Origin: Cystobasidiopsis lactophilus
Lineage: Eukaryota > Basidiomycota > Agaricostilbomycetes > Agaricostilbales > Chionosphaeraceae
DNA length: 64,000 nucleotides
NCBI GenBank assembly: GCA_001599975.1
Contig: BCIO01000006.1
Coordinates: 1,421,587 to 1,485,586, forward strand
Reading direction: 5' to 3'
A model generated the notes under the pieces. It did not search any database and was not told the origin of the DNA. It was given only the letters and a program-made list of their open reading frames with translations. Shown piece by piece: positions 22,070 to 33,765 of the stretch (its first letter is position 1; the number at the start of each line of letters is the position of its first letter). A program made the translations under genes and the position numbers.

Positions 22070-24865
22070 ATGGAGTGGGCCATCAATGGCGCCCTCACCC
22101 ACGGCATGGTGAGTTTCCCCCCGATCAACAGGAAGCGGACAGGAACAGCCTCTGAAAGCTGTCGTCTACTTAGGGGAGCTTCGTTCTTGTGGCTAAAGCC
22201 ATTTGGGAGACTGCTTGGCAGGTGAGTCGGCCGATTCCAGGCGAGGCCGAAAATTGAGCGGGCACGACGAGGACGCAGTTACGGCAGAACAAACACCAAT
22301 GCCGGCGCCTGGCCCAGACCGTTTGCGACTACTTGCACCTGCTGGATGACGCCCTCGCGAAAAGGCGGTCTCTTGATCCCGCCACGCAGCGCGAGCTGAA
22401 CGAGCTCGAGAGGCTTTTGGCGAGGATTCACTCGTTCGTGCTCACGCAGAAGCAGAACAACCTCCTGCAAAAGATATGGGCGTGCGAGAAGGTAAGGTCT
22501 GAGGGCATTCAGTCCGGGAAGAAGCACTCAATCGGCGCTTCAGGTGGCTGGAGAAGTCGAAGACTTTAACAACGATCTCGCTGCGCTCTGCGGCCGGCTG
22601 AGTGTAGGTTGGCTGCCAGAGCGCGCCAGGTCCAGTTCTGACAGGATGCCACTAGATCCATGGCCAGCTGTCAGCAGGCGAGCAGCTCTTGGCGCTCAAG
22701 GAATGCCAGCAGAGTGCGTCTCGACGCCGCTGATCCTCGGCGAAGCGGACCTAATTCATTGTTCAGAGGACAAGGCGGAGATTGCGCAGCTGCTCGACAC
22801 TATGGCAAGGCGATTTGATGTTCTTGAAGACCAGCTTCACTTGAATCAGGGCAATTTGGTGTGTTGTTTTCCTCGGCGTGACTCTCATTATCGGAACCCG
22901 CGCTCACACTCCGGAGCTTAGATCTCCGTCATGGATTCCATCCAGACGAACCTGGGCGCGCAAGGCGACATCCACATTGCAAATCGAGACGCCCTCAATT
23001 CGATCCTCGCTCAGCTTCAAAGGCGCACAACGGAGAGACCAGTCCCGGAGACCGCGTCCTTACTCCCCGAGGTACCTCCGCAAGCCATCAGAATAACAGA
23101 GAAGATCGGTGCGGGTGGTTGCAGTGTTATCTGGAAAGGCGAGTGGAAGGGGACTCCGGTGGCGGTCAAAGGTAGGCCTCATTTTCAAGACTAGGCTACC
23201 AGAACCAGCTTGCTGACTCACCTCTACCGAACACAGTCTTCGATCATAAAACCCTCAAGAAGGATGTTCGCAAGGAGGCCGAAGTTTGTGAGTGTCCTAC
23301 TTTCAGAGCTAGGAAGCGGCACTGGCTCACCATGGTCCAGGGGCTCGCTTGCGACACCCGCATGTTATCAGTGAGCATAAAAATTCTGTGAGAACGCCGG
23401 TAGTATCTTATACTGTTCGACGACTAGCTTTGTTTGGCGCTTGCCTGGAACAGGAGCCCATTCGGTTGATCATGCCGCTCATGGTCTCGGATGCCTGGTC
23501 CTACATCCTCGATAACCCTTCTTGTGACCGCCGCAACATGGTGAGATCAAAGCTACCCCCACGTTTTTCTCATCTCACGCGACTTGGTGCCCAGTGCTGG
23601 GAGATTGCCCTTGGACTGGATTACTTGGTTCGTCGTCTCCCCTACCAAGGATGCAAGACCTTTTTTTACTGATAACGGGCTTTAGCATGGCGAGCAAATT
23701 GTCCATGGCGACTTGAAGGCCGTCAATGTGCTGGTCGATCCTCAAGGTCACGCTCAATTGGCTGACTTTGGCCTTGCCAGTAGGTGGCAGTGCCAATTCA
23801 GATTGAAAATCACAGCCTGATCCGGGTTACTGCAGAGCTCAAGCAGAAAGCCTACGAGACCCGCACAGTCAGAGGTGTGGCCGGTGTGTCTGGAACCAGA
23901 CGGTGGATGTCGCGTGAGTCTTGCTCCTGATTCGCTTAGAGCACTTTTTGACAGTCCTGCACAGCCGAACGTCTGCGCGGCGAAAAGCTCACCGAACAGA
24001 ATGATATCTGGGCGCTGGGCATGACGCTCTATGAGATCATGTTTCAAAAGCTGCCGCTTGACTGGCTCCTTGGCGACTCTGAAGTTTACGACTGGGTGGT
24101 CACCAAAGGGCGAACTCAGAAGCGACCCATGGACTTCCAGACCAAAGATCAATACGACCTGTGGAGCCTATTGGAAAGCTGCTGGGCAGCGCCCGAGTTC
24201 AGGCCGACCGCGGTGGCAGCAGCGAAGTAGGTCTTGCCCCCCCCCCCCCCCCCCCCTTTTTTTGGCCATCATTCGACCCCTTACCATCTTGCAGTTCCTT
24301 GAAAAAGCTGCGGGACAAGTACAATATACATCGGAGCGACATTCCCCGGTCGAACTCCAACATCAGCATCCCCGGCAGCATCCTGCCGGGTGAAGGCGAA
24401 ATTGACCCTCCTGCGTCACCCATTGGCCCAAGCATTGATCCGTTCTCTGATCGTCCTGACCCCACGCCAAAGCCGGAACCTTCTTCTACTTGGCCCAAAG
24501 AGAAGCCGAAGCTGGATGTCCATGTGGTCAGACCGAAAATCACTGAGCAAGAAATCATCTCGGCCTTGATCAGAAACTTGGGACCAAATGTCGGACCATC
24601 GTCCATCGGCCGTAAATCCCCAAAGCAAGAGACCGCTGCTCCTGTCTTCCTTCCTCAGCCTTCGCCGTCTCATATTCAGCAGAACACCACCGTCGCTGGC
24701 GAAGAGCCGCCGCCACCGTATGTCGATGTGGGGCCATCACAGCCGCAGCCAAGACCTGGTCCACGTCCCAGTCCCGCGCCTTCAATTCCAACTGCACCAG
24801 TTCCACTTCCGCCTGAGGACGTCGGCCAGTTTCTGAAGTACCGGTGGGGTTTACTTCGTTTCTGA
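22070..24865 (+). CDS. MLKL-like protein: N-terminal helical bundle + tyrosine-kinase-like kinase domain
   Basis: About twelve exons. The N-terminal 250 or so residues are helical; NKHQCRRLAQTVCDYLHLLD aligns by eye with the MLKL four-helix bundle (human KKQCRRLGHRVLGLIKPLE), followed by brace-like helices (LLDTMARRFDVLEDQLHL, LNSILAQLQRR). The kinase domain has glycine loop IGAGGCSVIWKGEW, VAVKVF (catalytic Lys), HPHVISxxG region, IVHGDLKAVNVLVD (HGD in place of HRD; Asp, Lys and Asn present), LADFGLA, SGTRRWMSPERL, NDIWALGMTLYEI and W...FRPTA. A Pro-rich disordered tail of about 180 residues ends WGLLRF. In animals and plants MLKL bundles permeabilise membranes when released by phosphorylation; a cell-death or self-recognition role here is inference. 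Catalytic residues look intact, unlike human MLKL. Confidence 0.75.
24237..24264. repeat. poly-C/poly-T tract inside an intron
   Basis: A run of about 20 C followed by about 7 T in the intron that joins AVAAAN to SLKKLRDK of the kinase gene; it may act as an extended pyrimidine tract. Length is likely to vary between strains. Confidence 0.8.
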
Positions 24866-25145
24866 TTTGTAGCCTGTTGTGGCATTGTATATTGTAAACA
24901 TCGCCTTGCATTTCACTCCTGTATCCACCCTCGCTTTTATAGCAAGAACGACTTCTATCCAGTATCTGCCGTGAAGGAGGACTGTTGAGGGAAGGGTAAA
25001 CGAAGTTGAGGATGCACAGAGCCCGCAGACACGAAAAACCTGTTCTGACCGTGTCAGCTCATGTCGGTCGTATTAGCAAATCACCAGGGAGCCAACAAAC
25101 TTGTATGCACGAGAAAGTAAAGCCGCAAGGCACGGCTGTTAGCTG

Positions 25146-26166
25146 CTACGACAGTGGCTGCGACTGGGTCTCCGTCAGGCGGCGCTTCTGCCAGAGCAAA
25201 ACCAGCTCCAGAATGAGATCATAGAGGCGCTGGAGGTCCTTTTCAACGCCCGGCTTGATGCTCATCCAAGAAAGAGCCGATTGCTCGGTCAAACTCTGAC
25301 AAGTGGTCCTCCACGAATTCGACGACTCGAAAGCCTCCCTCAAGCGCCTGGAAGAAACGATAAGGATCTGGTAAAAGGAGTTCTTGAGTGGTTGCGAGAA
25401 GATAATTGGAAAGGGTCTTACATTTGGGTCGCGGTTTTTGAGTTCGCGGACAGCTTTGTGCAGCTCTTGCTCGGAATCTCGAAGAAAGGGCTTCATTCTT
25501 TCTTCCTCAGAAGGATCTTGGGTTTGGTTCTTGAGCATTGACTTGAGGTCGTTGTGGCGACGCTCTGCGGTTTCGAAGCGGGCTTTGGTTTCTCGAAAGT
25601 CGGCCATGAGCAGATTGACTTCGCGAATCGTCTTTTGGAGCTTCATGCTATGCTCTAAGTAGTTGTGGACTGCATGAAACATTTGAGAGAGCATGTTGTG
25701 GACATCTAAGGCCTTGTGGAAGACATTGGCGCCGGAAAGGGCGTAGAGGTCGCGAATTTGACTGAGCAAGATCAGCTGCTGGTATTCCAGAGGAGAGCTG
25801 GAAGGGTCAATGCTGTTGAATGGCACATTAGTTTGTCTGTGAGATTGGCCTTGACTCAGTACCGCACCGATTGACGGGGCGGATTTCAGGGGAAACTTTG
25901 CTCGAGCGACTACCGCCCAACAGAGCAGGCATGTATGAGACCACCTTGCCGAGGACGGAGCTAAAGATGTCTGTACGTGGCTCAGGAGCAGGAAACACCT
26001 CCAAGTAGTCGCACAAGTGCGCAGAGAGGCAGCGCCGCATTATTTCTTCGATTATTTCTTCGAGATCCTTGTTGACTGGAAACTTGAGAGCCTGAGGCGA
26101 CAAGTCCTTCAGCTCTTGCAGGGTCATGTTGGCAAAGAGACCCTCGAAGTTTTGGTCGGCCTGCAT
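25146..26166 (-). CDS. array member A (most diverged), unknown coiled-coil protein
   Basis: Begins MQADQNFEGLFANMTLQEL; the early motif is HLCDYLEVFPAPEP, equivalent to DYVEAFPCP in B. The basic SKRLRG segment is missing and replaced by GGSRSSKV. The second block reads SSPLEYQQLILLSQIRDLY (YQQL where the others have DQL). A long charged coiled coil follows (NLLMADFRETKARFETAERR). A 54-base intron (GTAAGACCC to TTTTACCAG) near 25370-25430 is in frame with the ORF. The C-terminus has LQRLYDLILELVLLWQKRR. Lies tail-to-tail with the MLKL-like kinase, 280 bases apart. Function unknown. Confidence 0.7.
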
Positions 26167-26872
26167 GGCTGGCCAGAAGACTTGGTTGGCAGGTGGTGGC
26201 ACGCGGACAAAAGAAGAAGAAGCCCTCTTTGCTGGGCAACAGCGACCCGCGGCGGTTGCAAATGGCGCTCGAAGATATCCATTTGGATTCTGGTTTGTGA
26301 TGGATCTTTTGAGAGCGCTGCCATTCGAGCACAATGTGAGCGACCACTGACCGTTCGCTGGCCGCCTTGCCACTGCGCCTCGATTGATCCCAATATCGCT
26401 GGCCAAGTTCGTCAATAGGCGTCCATTTTATGACCTGTGTGCGGTTACTGGACACCTAGACGCGGTTTGCGAAAAGTTGATTTCACATGCCAACTTGAGC
26501 TGCCTTCAATGAAGGCGCGTCCAAATCGGTTGGCCTTTTTCGACGAGCTTTCGGGACTGCAACCGACGCCGTGACCAATGTCTTGTTGCGAATGATTGCT
26601 TTACTGCGCTTCCAAGATGCCGCTTTGTGATGCACGCTACCACCCCACCCCGCCGAAGATGCCACTCACCTTTGCGGGTGGAGAAGGCGGCAGGCTGATC
26701 TCTCTTCTTGGTGGTGCTCTCTTTTGTCCGCTAGACACCATCTCATCCTGCGACTCCAGAAGGTGACTTTGCTGCTCGCGACTTGGTTTGGCACTGTTCG
26801 TCTCGGCAATTTGAATCGCATAGTTTTGCTCCCGCCTCCGAGTTCCATCCCCCAGCTTTGTTTCCTATTAAA
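26167..26872. promoter_or_regulatory. divergent region between array member A and ADH
   Basis: 706 bases; the A frame remains open upstream to about 26415 without family similarity. Nothing else recognised; possible 5' leader exons of either gene. Confidence 0.35.
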
Positions 26873-28435
26873 ATGACGGCGGATCTCCCAAGTGAAATGC
26901 TGGCCGTGCGCTATTACAAGGCCAAGGACGTCCGATTGGAGAAGCTCCCGCTGCCCTCTTATGATGAAGACGAAGTTTTGATTCGGATGGCTTTCGGTGG
27001 CATTTGCGGGTCGGTACGTACTTCGGATCATGTCTCACTGCAAACACCTCCTGAAAGATGCGAACAGGACCTTCACGAATATCAACATGGACCAACTGGA
27101 ATGCCGACGCCCGAGAACCGTGAGTTGGCTCTTGACGTCTACGAAGCACAGGCATCCCAAAGCTTACTCTCGGCTTCAAAGCTCACCCTTGGACTCACGC
27201 TGAGACTCCAGTGCCGTGGGGCCATGAGTTCTCCGGCACAATCGTGAAAGTGGGCTCGAAGGTCAAGGACAAGGCAGTTGGCCAAAGGGTAAGATCCCGC
27301 GCGCAACACGATCCATACTACGATAGACACTAACAAACCGGACAGGTCGCAGTCAGGCCTACTGTGGGCTGTCAGACCTGCGCCAGCTGCAAAAAGGGAC
27401 TCGAGAACTTGTGCATCACCGGCTTTGCCATCCATGGCTACCACTGCCAATCGGGCGCCGGCTTGTCCCAATTTGCCAGTATAAAGGCCAACAACGTCTA
27501 TGTCTTGCCGGAACATGTGCCCCTCGATGTTGGCTGCTTGATCGAACCTTTGGCTGTTGGTGCGGGCCCTTCTCTTGGGCCTGATGTCCACGCCACTGAC
27601 TCCTAGATTCAGCCTGGCACAGTGTATCTCGGGGAAAATTGCAGAAGGGAGAGAGCGTGTGTGTCTTCGGTGGAGGTCCCAGTGAGCTCTCGTCGTTCGT
27701 TAGAGGTGGCGGAAGCACCACTCACACTCCTCTAGTCGGAGCCCTGGTCACTCGCTGCTTAAAAGGTACGAAAACGTTTTGGCAAATAACTTTAACACTT
27801 CTCAGGTTGCTTTTTTGGGGAGCAGCTCAAGGCGCCGGACACGTCTTCGTGGTCGAGCCGGCGGCGATCCGAGCCAAGGGTGTCAAGGCCGCCGGCGCCG
27901 ACACGGTCATCGATCCTTCAAAGGAGAAAGTGGAGGATGTGATCCACAAGCAGTTCCCTGGAGGCGTCGACCTCTCGCTGGATTGCGCCGGCGTGCCGAC
28001 GGGCGTGTCCGTCAACACTGCTCTGGCCATCACTCGCCACCAAGGACGAGTCGTCAGCGTGGCGCAATACGCATCGTTTCCACCCGTCGATATGAGCTTG
28101 CTCAACTACAGGTGCGCTCTTCCTCTCGCCTTGCCACACATCCGGTCCTGAATCTGGGACTGGTCCTCATCAGGGAGATCGAGTTGATCGGTGTCTTGTG
28201 CTACCTTGACTCTGACTACAAGGAGGTGATTCAAGCCGTCTCAGAGGGCCGCATCAACCTGGAGGGCATCATCACCGCCAAGATCAAGCTCGAGCGACTG
28301 GTGGAAGACGGCGTGGAGGAGCTCATCAACAACAAAGACAAGCACGTTAAGGTCGGTCCTTTCTCTCTCACTCAGGTTAAGGGAGCCAACCGGGATCTTA
28401 TGCGACCGAACCAGATCATGGTCCAGCATGCTTGA
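26873..28435 (+). CDS. zinc-dependent medium-chain dehydrogenase, butanediol/sorbitol dehydrogenase type
   Basis: Oxidises a secondary alcohol or polyol with NAD(P). Spliced reading: MTADLPSEMLAVRYYKAKDV, GGICGSDLHEYQHGP (catalytic-zinc Cys; DLHEY as in yeast Bdh1), PVPWGHEFSGTIVKVGSKV (zinc Glu/His), VGCQTCASCKKGLENLC (four Cys of the structural zinc), PLDVGCLIEPLAV joined to AWHSVSRGKLQKGESVCVF, GGGP plus a split Rossmann segment GALVTRCLKAQGAGHVFVVE, then DLSLDCAGVPTGV. About eight exons. Sits on the strand opposite to the array between members A and B. The C-terminal 15 residues after HVK are uncertain: either read straight to 28435 or spliced. Confidence 0.88.
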
Positions 28436-28612
28436 TTTGGATTCTAAACTTGCGCGCCGCAATGCAAATTGTACAAAGCCCTTCCCCTCGTGAAAAGCGA
28501 ATGAGTCGTCAACGATCGTGCCCGTGAACCAGAAAAATGCAGGGAAGAAGTTGCGAGGAAGAAAGTGTGGTGGTGGTGGTGGGCATGATGTGGTGCTATG
28601 AAGGGGGAGCCG

Positions 28613-29607
28613 TCATGCTTCCAGCAATTTGCTCTGCTTCCACAAGATGCACAGATCGAGGATGTGAGAGTAGAGCTGGCTGGTGTTGCTCTCGATGACG
28701 GACTGGAGAGACGGCGTCGAGGCCATGATGGCTTTGTTGTGAGCGAGCACACTGCGGAGCTGCTCGTCGATCTCGTCGAGCAAGACCTGGACTTTGGCTT
28801 GGAGGACGGGCAGGTTCTGACAGAGTTCGTCTGTCAGTGAGAACGGGGCCCAAAAGGAAGACGAAGAAAAGGTGCAAGACGTACGATTTGGCTGGCCTCC
28901 GCGGTGGTTCTCTGGGTCATGGCCTGCAGGTCGGAGCTAGCAGCGGACAAAGTCTGGGCGTATGCCGCGCTGGACTTGCGAGTGAAGACCTGCTGGTCCC
29001 GTTGGGCCAACAGAGCTCGGACGTCGGCCAGCTTGGCCTGCAGCTTGTCGCGGGTCTGGCCATGGCGATCGCAGGCCTTGTTCAGCTCTTCCGTGGCGAT
29101 CGCGCACTCGCTCTTGAGCCTCCAGCCTTTGACGATGCTCGTCACGAAGCCGACGTAGTCCTCCTGGGTGCGCCGGGCCTCCACGACCGAGTGCCTGGCG
29201 TTTGCCCAGAGCGACAGGATGGCCTTGAGCAGGGTGAGCTGGTCTCTGGCGAGGGGTGATCTGACAGCAGTATTCGATTTGTTGGTGCGCCTGCAGCTCC
29301 CGATGCAGTTAGAGGCCGCGCACAACAACACAAACAGGGTTGTTTATCACCTGCGCTTCGAGGGCAAGGCTTCGACGTCGCTGCTGATGCCTCGCAGGCG
29401 CTTCGACTGGCGCGCGGTGGGCTGCTGATAAGGCGACGCAGAGGTGGAGGGTGGGCAGGGGAAGGCTTCGACGTAGTCCCAAACTTGACACGAAAGCGGG
29501 TTCAACGTCCTCGCCGCCCGTCGCATGTCGTCCGCCGTCTTCAACGGGTGCACAAAGTCGTCCATCTCTCGCTCGGTCTCGTCAGATAGTGCTAGTAGGG
29601 CGGCCAT
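28613..29607 (-). CDS. array member B, unknown coiled-coil protein
   Basis: Starts MAALLALSDETEREMDDFV (an ATG 14 codons earlier is possible). Exon 1 carries CQVWDYVEAFPCPPSTS and QSKRLRGISSDVEALPSKR, then the intron. Exon 2 begins RSPLARDQLTLLKAILSLW and continues as a long coiled coil (ATEELNKACDRHGQTRDKLQ). The last exon is NLPVLQAKVQVLLDEIDEQ and ends TSQLYSHILDLCILWKQS just before the stop. About 290 residues, no signal peptide. SKRLRG plus the trailing KR looks like a nuclear localisation signal. Function unknown. Confidence 0.75.
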
Positions 29608-29934
29608 CTTGGCTTCGCAGCGGTCGAACGAGGAGAAGCCGTGCTTCATCCAGGTGCCTTCCTAGGAGGTGGCGCACACAACAAGTGGGAGCACTCCCGC
29701 CATGCTGCTCCAGTCGCTAGCAACATAACGGTGTAAAAGCCTGGCATTACAAAGTGAGCAGAGAGCTGATTCCACAAAGTGTTAACACAGAAAGCGCGCA
29801 ATTTGCCACCCAACCACCCATCCTCACCGTCGAAACCCATAATGACCCATGCCCTAGCAGAACCGCAAAAGGAAACCCATAGAAAACAGACACCAAGAGC
29901 AAGAGAGTAGACCTCCGTGAGCGCTGGCTTCGTG
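29608..29934. other. spacer between array members B and C
   Basis: 327 bases upstream of B and downstream of C. No coding signal or family remnant seen. Confidence 0.4.
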
Positions 29935-30911
29935 TCAAGTTGCCACCGACATCTTTCGGCGCTTGTCCCATAAGACCACGAGGTCGAGGATGGCCTCGTG
30001 TAGTCGGCGTGTGTTGGCGTGGAAGATGGGAGCGACGTAGTACCTCTTCTCCGACATGTAGTGGGCCCAGTCCAACATGAGGCGCTGCTCCGTCCGCGCC
30101 TCGTCCAGCAGTCCGTGTATCCTGGCCTGCAATCTGGGGACGTACTGAAACGAGTCGCCTCAGTGAGCTGCTCGACGACCGACCACAGACTTGACGGTAG
30201 CACTCACGCCGTTCAGCTCTGGCAGACCGGTTGGCTTGGCAGCAGCCTTCTCCATGTCGTCCAAGACGGCCTTCATCGCGTTGTCGCTCGCCATAGCAGC
30301 TCTTCGAGTGACGACTTTATGGCAGCGCTCAGCCAGTAAAGCCCAGATGGTGTCAAGATTGCGGATGAGTGCCGCCTGCTCTTCACGGATGCGAGCGAGA
30401 ACCTCGCCCAGCACCTTGGCTACCTCCTCCGACCGACGAGAGCAGTATAGCACATATTGCGCGCTCTTGAGGGAGCGAACGAACGCCTCTTGCAATTCGA
30501 GGGCCTCTCGGACCGAAGGCCCCGCGCTCGACCAAAGCTGTAAAATTGATGCCAGCACAACGAGCTGGTCCTGGTCGATGGGGGACCTGGCTGTTCCTTC
30601 TCCTGGTACGTTGCGCCTGCGGTAGTCTAAGAGGATGTTTGGCGATTTCCGCTTCGCGCCCACCTTGTTCGTTTGCTTTGGGGCAGCCCGGCTTGGCTCT
30701 CGCACTTGATGCCTCGCAGACGCTTGGATCGTCTCAACACAGGCTCATAAACGGGATCCGGCATGCAGTCGGCGTAGGCAAACACTTCGAAGTATAGAGA
30801 GCGGGCAGCCTTTCGAAAGTCTCCTTCAGTGCGACAGGAGTTCAAGAGATCCACCACCAGACGCTCCTCTCTTTCTTCCTCAGTCATATCCGGGGCTAGA
30901 ACATCGGCCAT
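29935..30911 (-). CDS. array member C, unknown coiled-coil protein
   Basis: Starts MADVLAPDMTEEEREERLV. Exon 1: LYFEVFAYADCMPDP, then LRRSKRLRGIKCESQAGLPQ and SKRT at the exon end. Exon 2: RSPIDQDQLVVLASILQLW, AGPSVREALELQEAFVRSL and a coiled coil with RIREEQAALIRNLDTIWAL. Last exon: VPRLQARIHGLLDEARTEQ, close to the equivalent part of B, ending TRRLHEAILDLVVLWDKRR then KMSVAT and the stop. B and C look like the closest adjacent pair. Function unknown. Confidence 0.75.
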
Positions 30912-31168
30912 GACAGTTTCAATAGAAATCAGCAAGGTGGAAGAGCGCGTAAGAAAGAGAGTTCAAGCGGAGAAGCTTCCCCCGCTGGCCATGGACCGGT
31001 GGCGAATGTGCTGACCAGTGGGATTATTCGACTATCAGCCTCGGCAGTCAGATCCAATTGCATTGCATGAGGAAGAGCTCGCAAGTTAGGCCGGCAGCAC
31101 ATCGATCGAGAGCAGCTTTGTATAGAGACCGAATCATGCCAAGCAACACAAACGCCGGGATTGAACCT

Positions 31169-33311
31169 TCAGTGAGCGGGCTCGACGGAAAGCGGAAACT
31201 GGAAGCGGTTCTGCTTGTCGTACTGTTTCTTGAGCTGGGTGAGACGAGGGTAGTTGGAGTTGTAGTAAACGGAAGGAGAAGGCAAGGTGTGATTGTGGCC
31301 CAAGCGATCATCAGCATAATTGATGTAGTAGTGGAAAGGCCCGTCGGTGTTGTCTTGGAGAGCAGCAGCTAGTTTGTCCATGAGGTCGAAGCCAGACTGA
31401 GGGAAAGGCAAAGCAGGCGCCACGCCGAAGAACAAAATGTTTTGAATGGCATCTCGAAAACCAAACCTGCGTGCACAAAGTTGAGATAGGCGCTGGAACG
31501 ACTGCTTCAAAGGAATTGCTTACGCTGTGCTGGGACCGGGATCGCATTGAATTTGGAGTTGGAACCACCCCACACCTCGAAAATGCTGGCCCAAGCAACC
31601 TGTTGCTCTCGTGTTCAGCCGACAAAGGTCAATGTTCTGAGTGCTTGGAACCCACCAAACCCGAAATCGGACCCTCATTGGCAGCAACATCCATGTAAGC
31701 TCGGACTGATTTCGGACTGTAGCGAACAGTGTTGGCGAGCGACTTAATATAGGCGGCAGCATGGTCATTGACAGGAGAGCCTGAGTCTCGCACATTCAAT
31801 GGGTGTACTGAAACATTGGAGAGATCGACTGACTGTTAAGAGGCACTCCTTGGGCATTTGCCACCACCCAGTCGAGCCAGCTCAGCTCTTCCACAGTGCT
31901 TGTATCGGGAGTAGGTAGCTTAGCCAGCAATGGGCCGATGATCTGATTGAATTTGTTGGCTTTCTTGGTCGTGAAATAGCCGCCGTGCTTCGGTTAAGCC
32001 TTGGGTCAGCTTCAGCCGTCCAAAGCGTCACCAAGAGAACCTCACGATTGTTATGGTAACAAAGCCAACCTGCACGCTTCATAAGATGGTGCACGCGAAG
32101 CGAGCGAAAAACGAGTAACCTACAGTGGTAGATGTGACGTCCGGGCCAGTCCCGAAGTTGGCCGGATTGCCTGACAAAGTAAAGTCTTGCAGCTCGAGGA
32201 AAATCTTGGTGGCGATGGCGGAAGTGACGTTCCAGACGTAGCTATACTGAACGGCCAGCTCCGGAGCAGGCTCAGTCGAGAAGTAAAAAGCCGTGATGAT
32301 GCCTATGCAACTGTTCAGCTGGCGTCTGCTCGAGAGCCGAAACTTTGCACATACCAAAAGAGTTGGCAGCTCCTCGGACAGCCCAGAAGAGGTCTGGGTC
32401 CGACTTAGCCGTGACGTGCTTGATGGAGCCATCGGCCAAAACGATGTCAACGGCAACAGTGTGGTCCAACAGCAAACCCCTGCGAAAATTTGAGCGCCGA
32501 TTCCAAGACCGAAACGATGCCCAACGCACCACATTCGGGACGTGTGGGGGTTCACACCACCCATGGAAGCGTGTCTGCTCGTACCAAGTTCAATATGCAG
32601 TGAGCCAGTTCATAGCCTTGGCCTTACCCTCCAACTCCAACCCACGGGCAGGACCCCATGGGAAGGGCACGCTCGTATTTGTTCAGAGCAGTGTACACTG
32701 ATCCAAGTCGATTGCCGGTGCCAACTTTGACGACGCCCGATGAGGAGGTGTACTCAACCTGGGAAGTCAGGTTAGCTTCATCCTCACTTCCTCCTCATAG
32801 TGGAGCCTCACCTCGCTGAAATGCTTAGTATCAATCACCAATGCCGGCTTTGTCTCGTCGCCACCATTGCCCTGACCAACTGCAAGCTGGTGTCAGAGCG
32901 TAATTTGAGGTCGGGCAAGCGAAACTTCACACTTAGAGAATGGCCTCCCGAGCGGCCTGCAACTCGAACATTGTAGTTGGTAGCGACAGAGAGACAGTCA
33001 GAAACTTGTTTGGGGGTTGTCGGGTAGCAGAAGCCAGCCGGTTGGATGAACTCGAAACGTAAATTGTCTGCCGAGCAGGCCAGTCAGTCACTCATTCCAA
33101 TCACGATCTGTTGCAGTCAGGCACACAAGGAGTTGTCAAATTCGCAAATTGCGCGTCTCCTGGCAGGTAAACCTCCACGCCCGTGTGCCGCAGGTCTGTG
33201 AGCTGGTTTCAGCACATGTGAATGCTCGTCTTCGGACTTGTCGCACCCGACGCAAAGGAAGCCAAGCAGACGCTGAAAAAGAGTGGCAGGATATAAAAGA
33301 ATGTGTGCATG
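31169..33311 (-). CDS. berberine-bridge-enzyme-like FAD-linked oxidase 1 (secreted)
   Basis: VAO/BBE-family oxidase, usually acting on sugars, alcohols or alkaloid-like small molecules with O2. Signal peptide MHTFFYILPLFFSVCLASF. Then TGVEVYLPGDAQFANLTT, VRVAGRSGGHSL (His for covalent FAD), FSEVEYTSSSGVVKVGTGNR, LPMGSCPWVGVGG (Cys for the second FAD bond), GVNPHTSRMW, LDHTVAVDIVLADGSIKHVT and DLFWAVRGAANSFG (FAD domain), and the BBE C-terminal motif SVYYNSNYPRLTQLKKQYD with the end FQFPLSVEPAH. About eight exons. Both bicovalent-flavin residues are present, so it looks catalytically competent. Tandem duplicate of the next gene. Confidence 0.88.
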
Positions 33312-33765
33312 ATGGTCGCAAGGAGCAAAACAGAGCCGCGGCATCTTGAAGCTGAGGCAGCACGAAATGGGCACCGCATCTCCTCTCCAAGAAGGCACGA
33401 GAAAGGCGAGCCCATCGACGCGTTTGGTCAATCCATGAATACAAAATGCTAATGCAGGAGACCGAGGCCGAAAAGCAGAGGCTGACGCGCATCGCTCAAT
33501 TCACAGAAGTTGGCCCCGGTCGCTCGCGGCACTGGCAGGGTGGGCTTCTAAAGCCGGGTTGGCACAACGGCACGATTGGACAAGGTAATCAAGCCTTTCA
33601 GTTTGGATTAACCAAAATGTAGAGCCAGCGGGAGAGCAAAAAATTTGAAAATGAGGCGACTCTCAGTGGCGGGACGAAGTCAAGAGTCGCCGGGGCAAGA
33701 ATCTGACTAAAAATCCGCCGTGTTATGTCTGCATTGCAATGTATAAGGCTTTCCTCAAAATGTAC
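33312..33765. other. spacer between the two FAD oxidase genes
   Basis: 454 bases, upstream of oxidase 1 and downstream of oxidase 2 (both minus). No coding signal recognised. Confidence 0.4.

Noticed and set aside
28568-28582. GGT/GTG microsatellite (tggtggtggtggt) as a functional element
   Set aside because: Short simple repeat in the convergent 3' spacer between ADH and array member B; no further signal.
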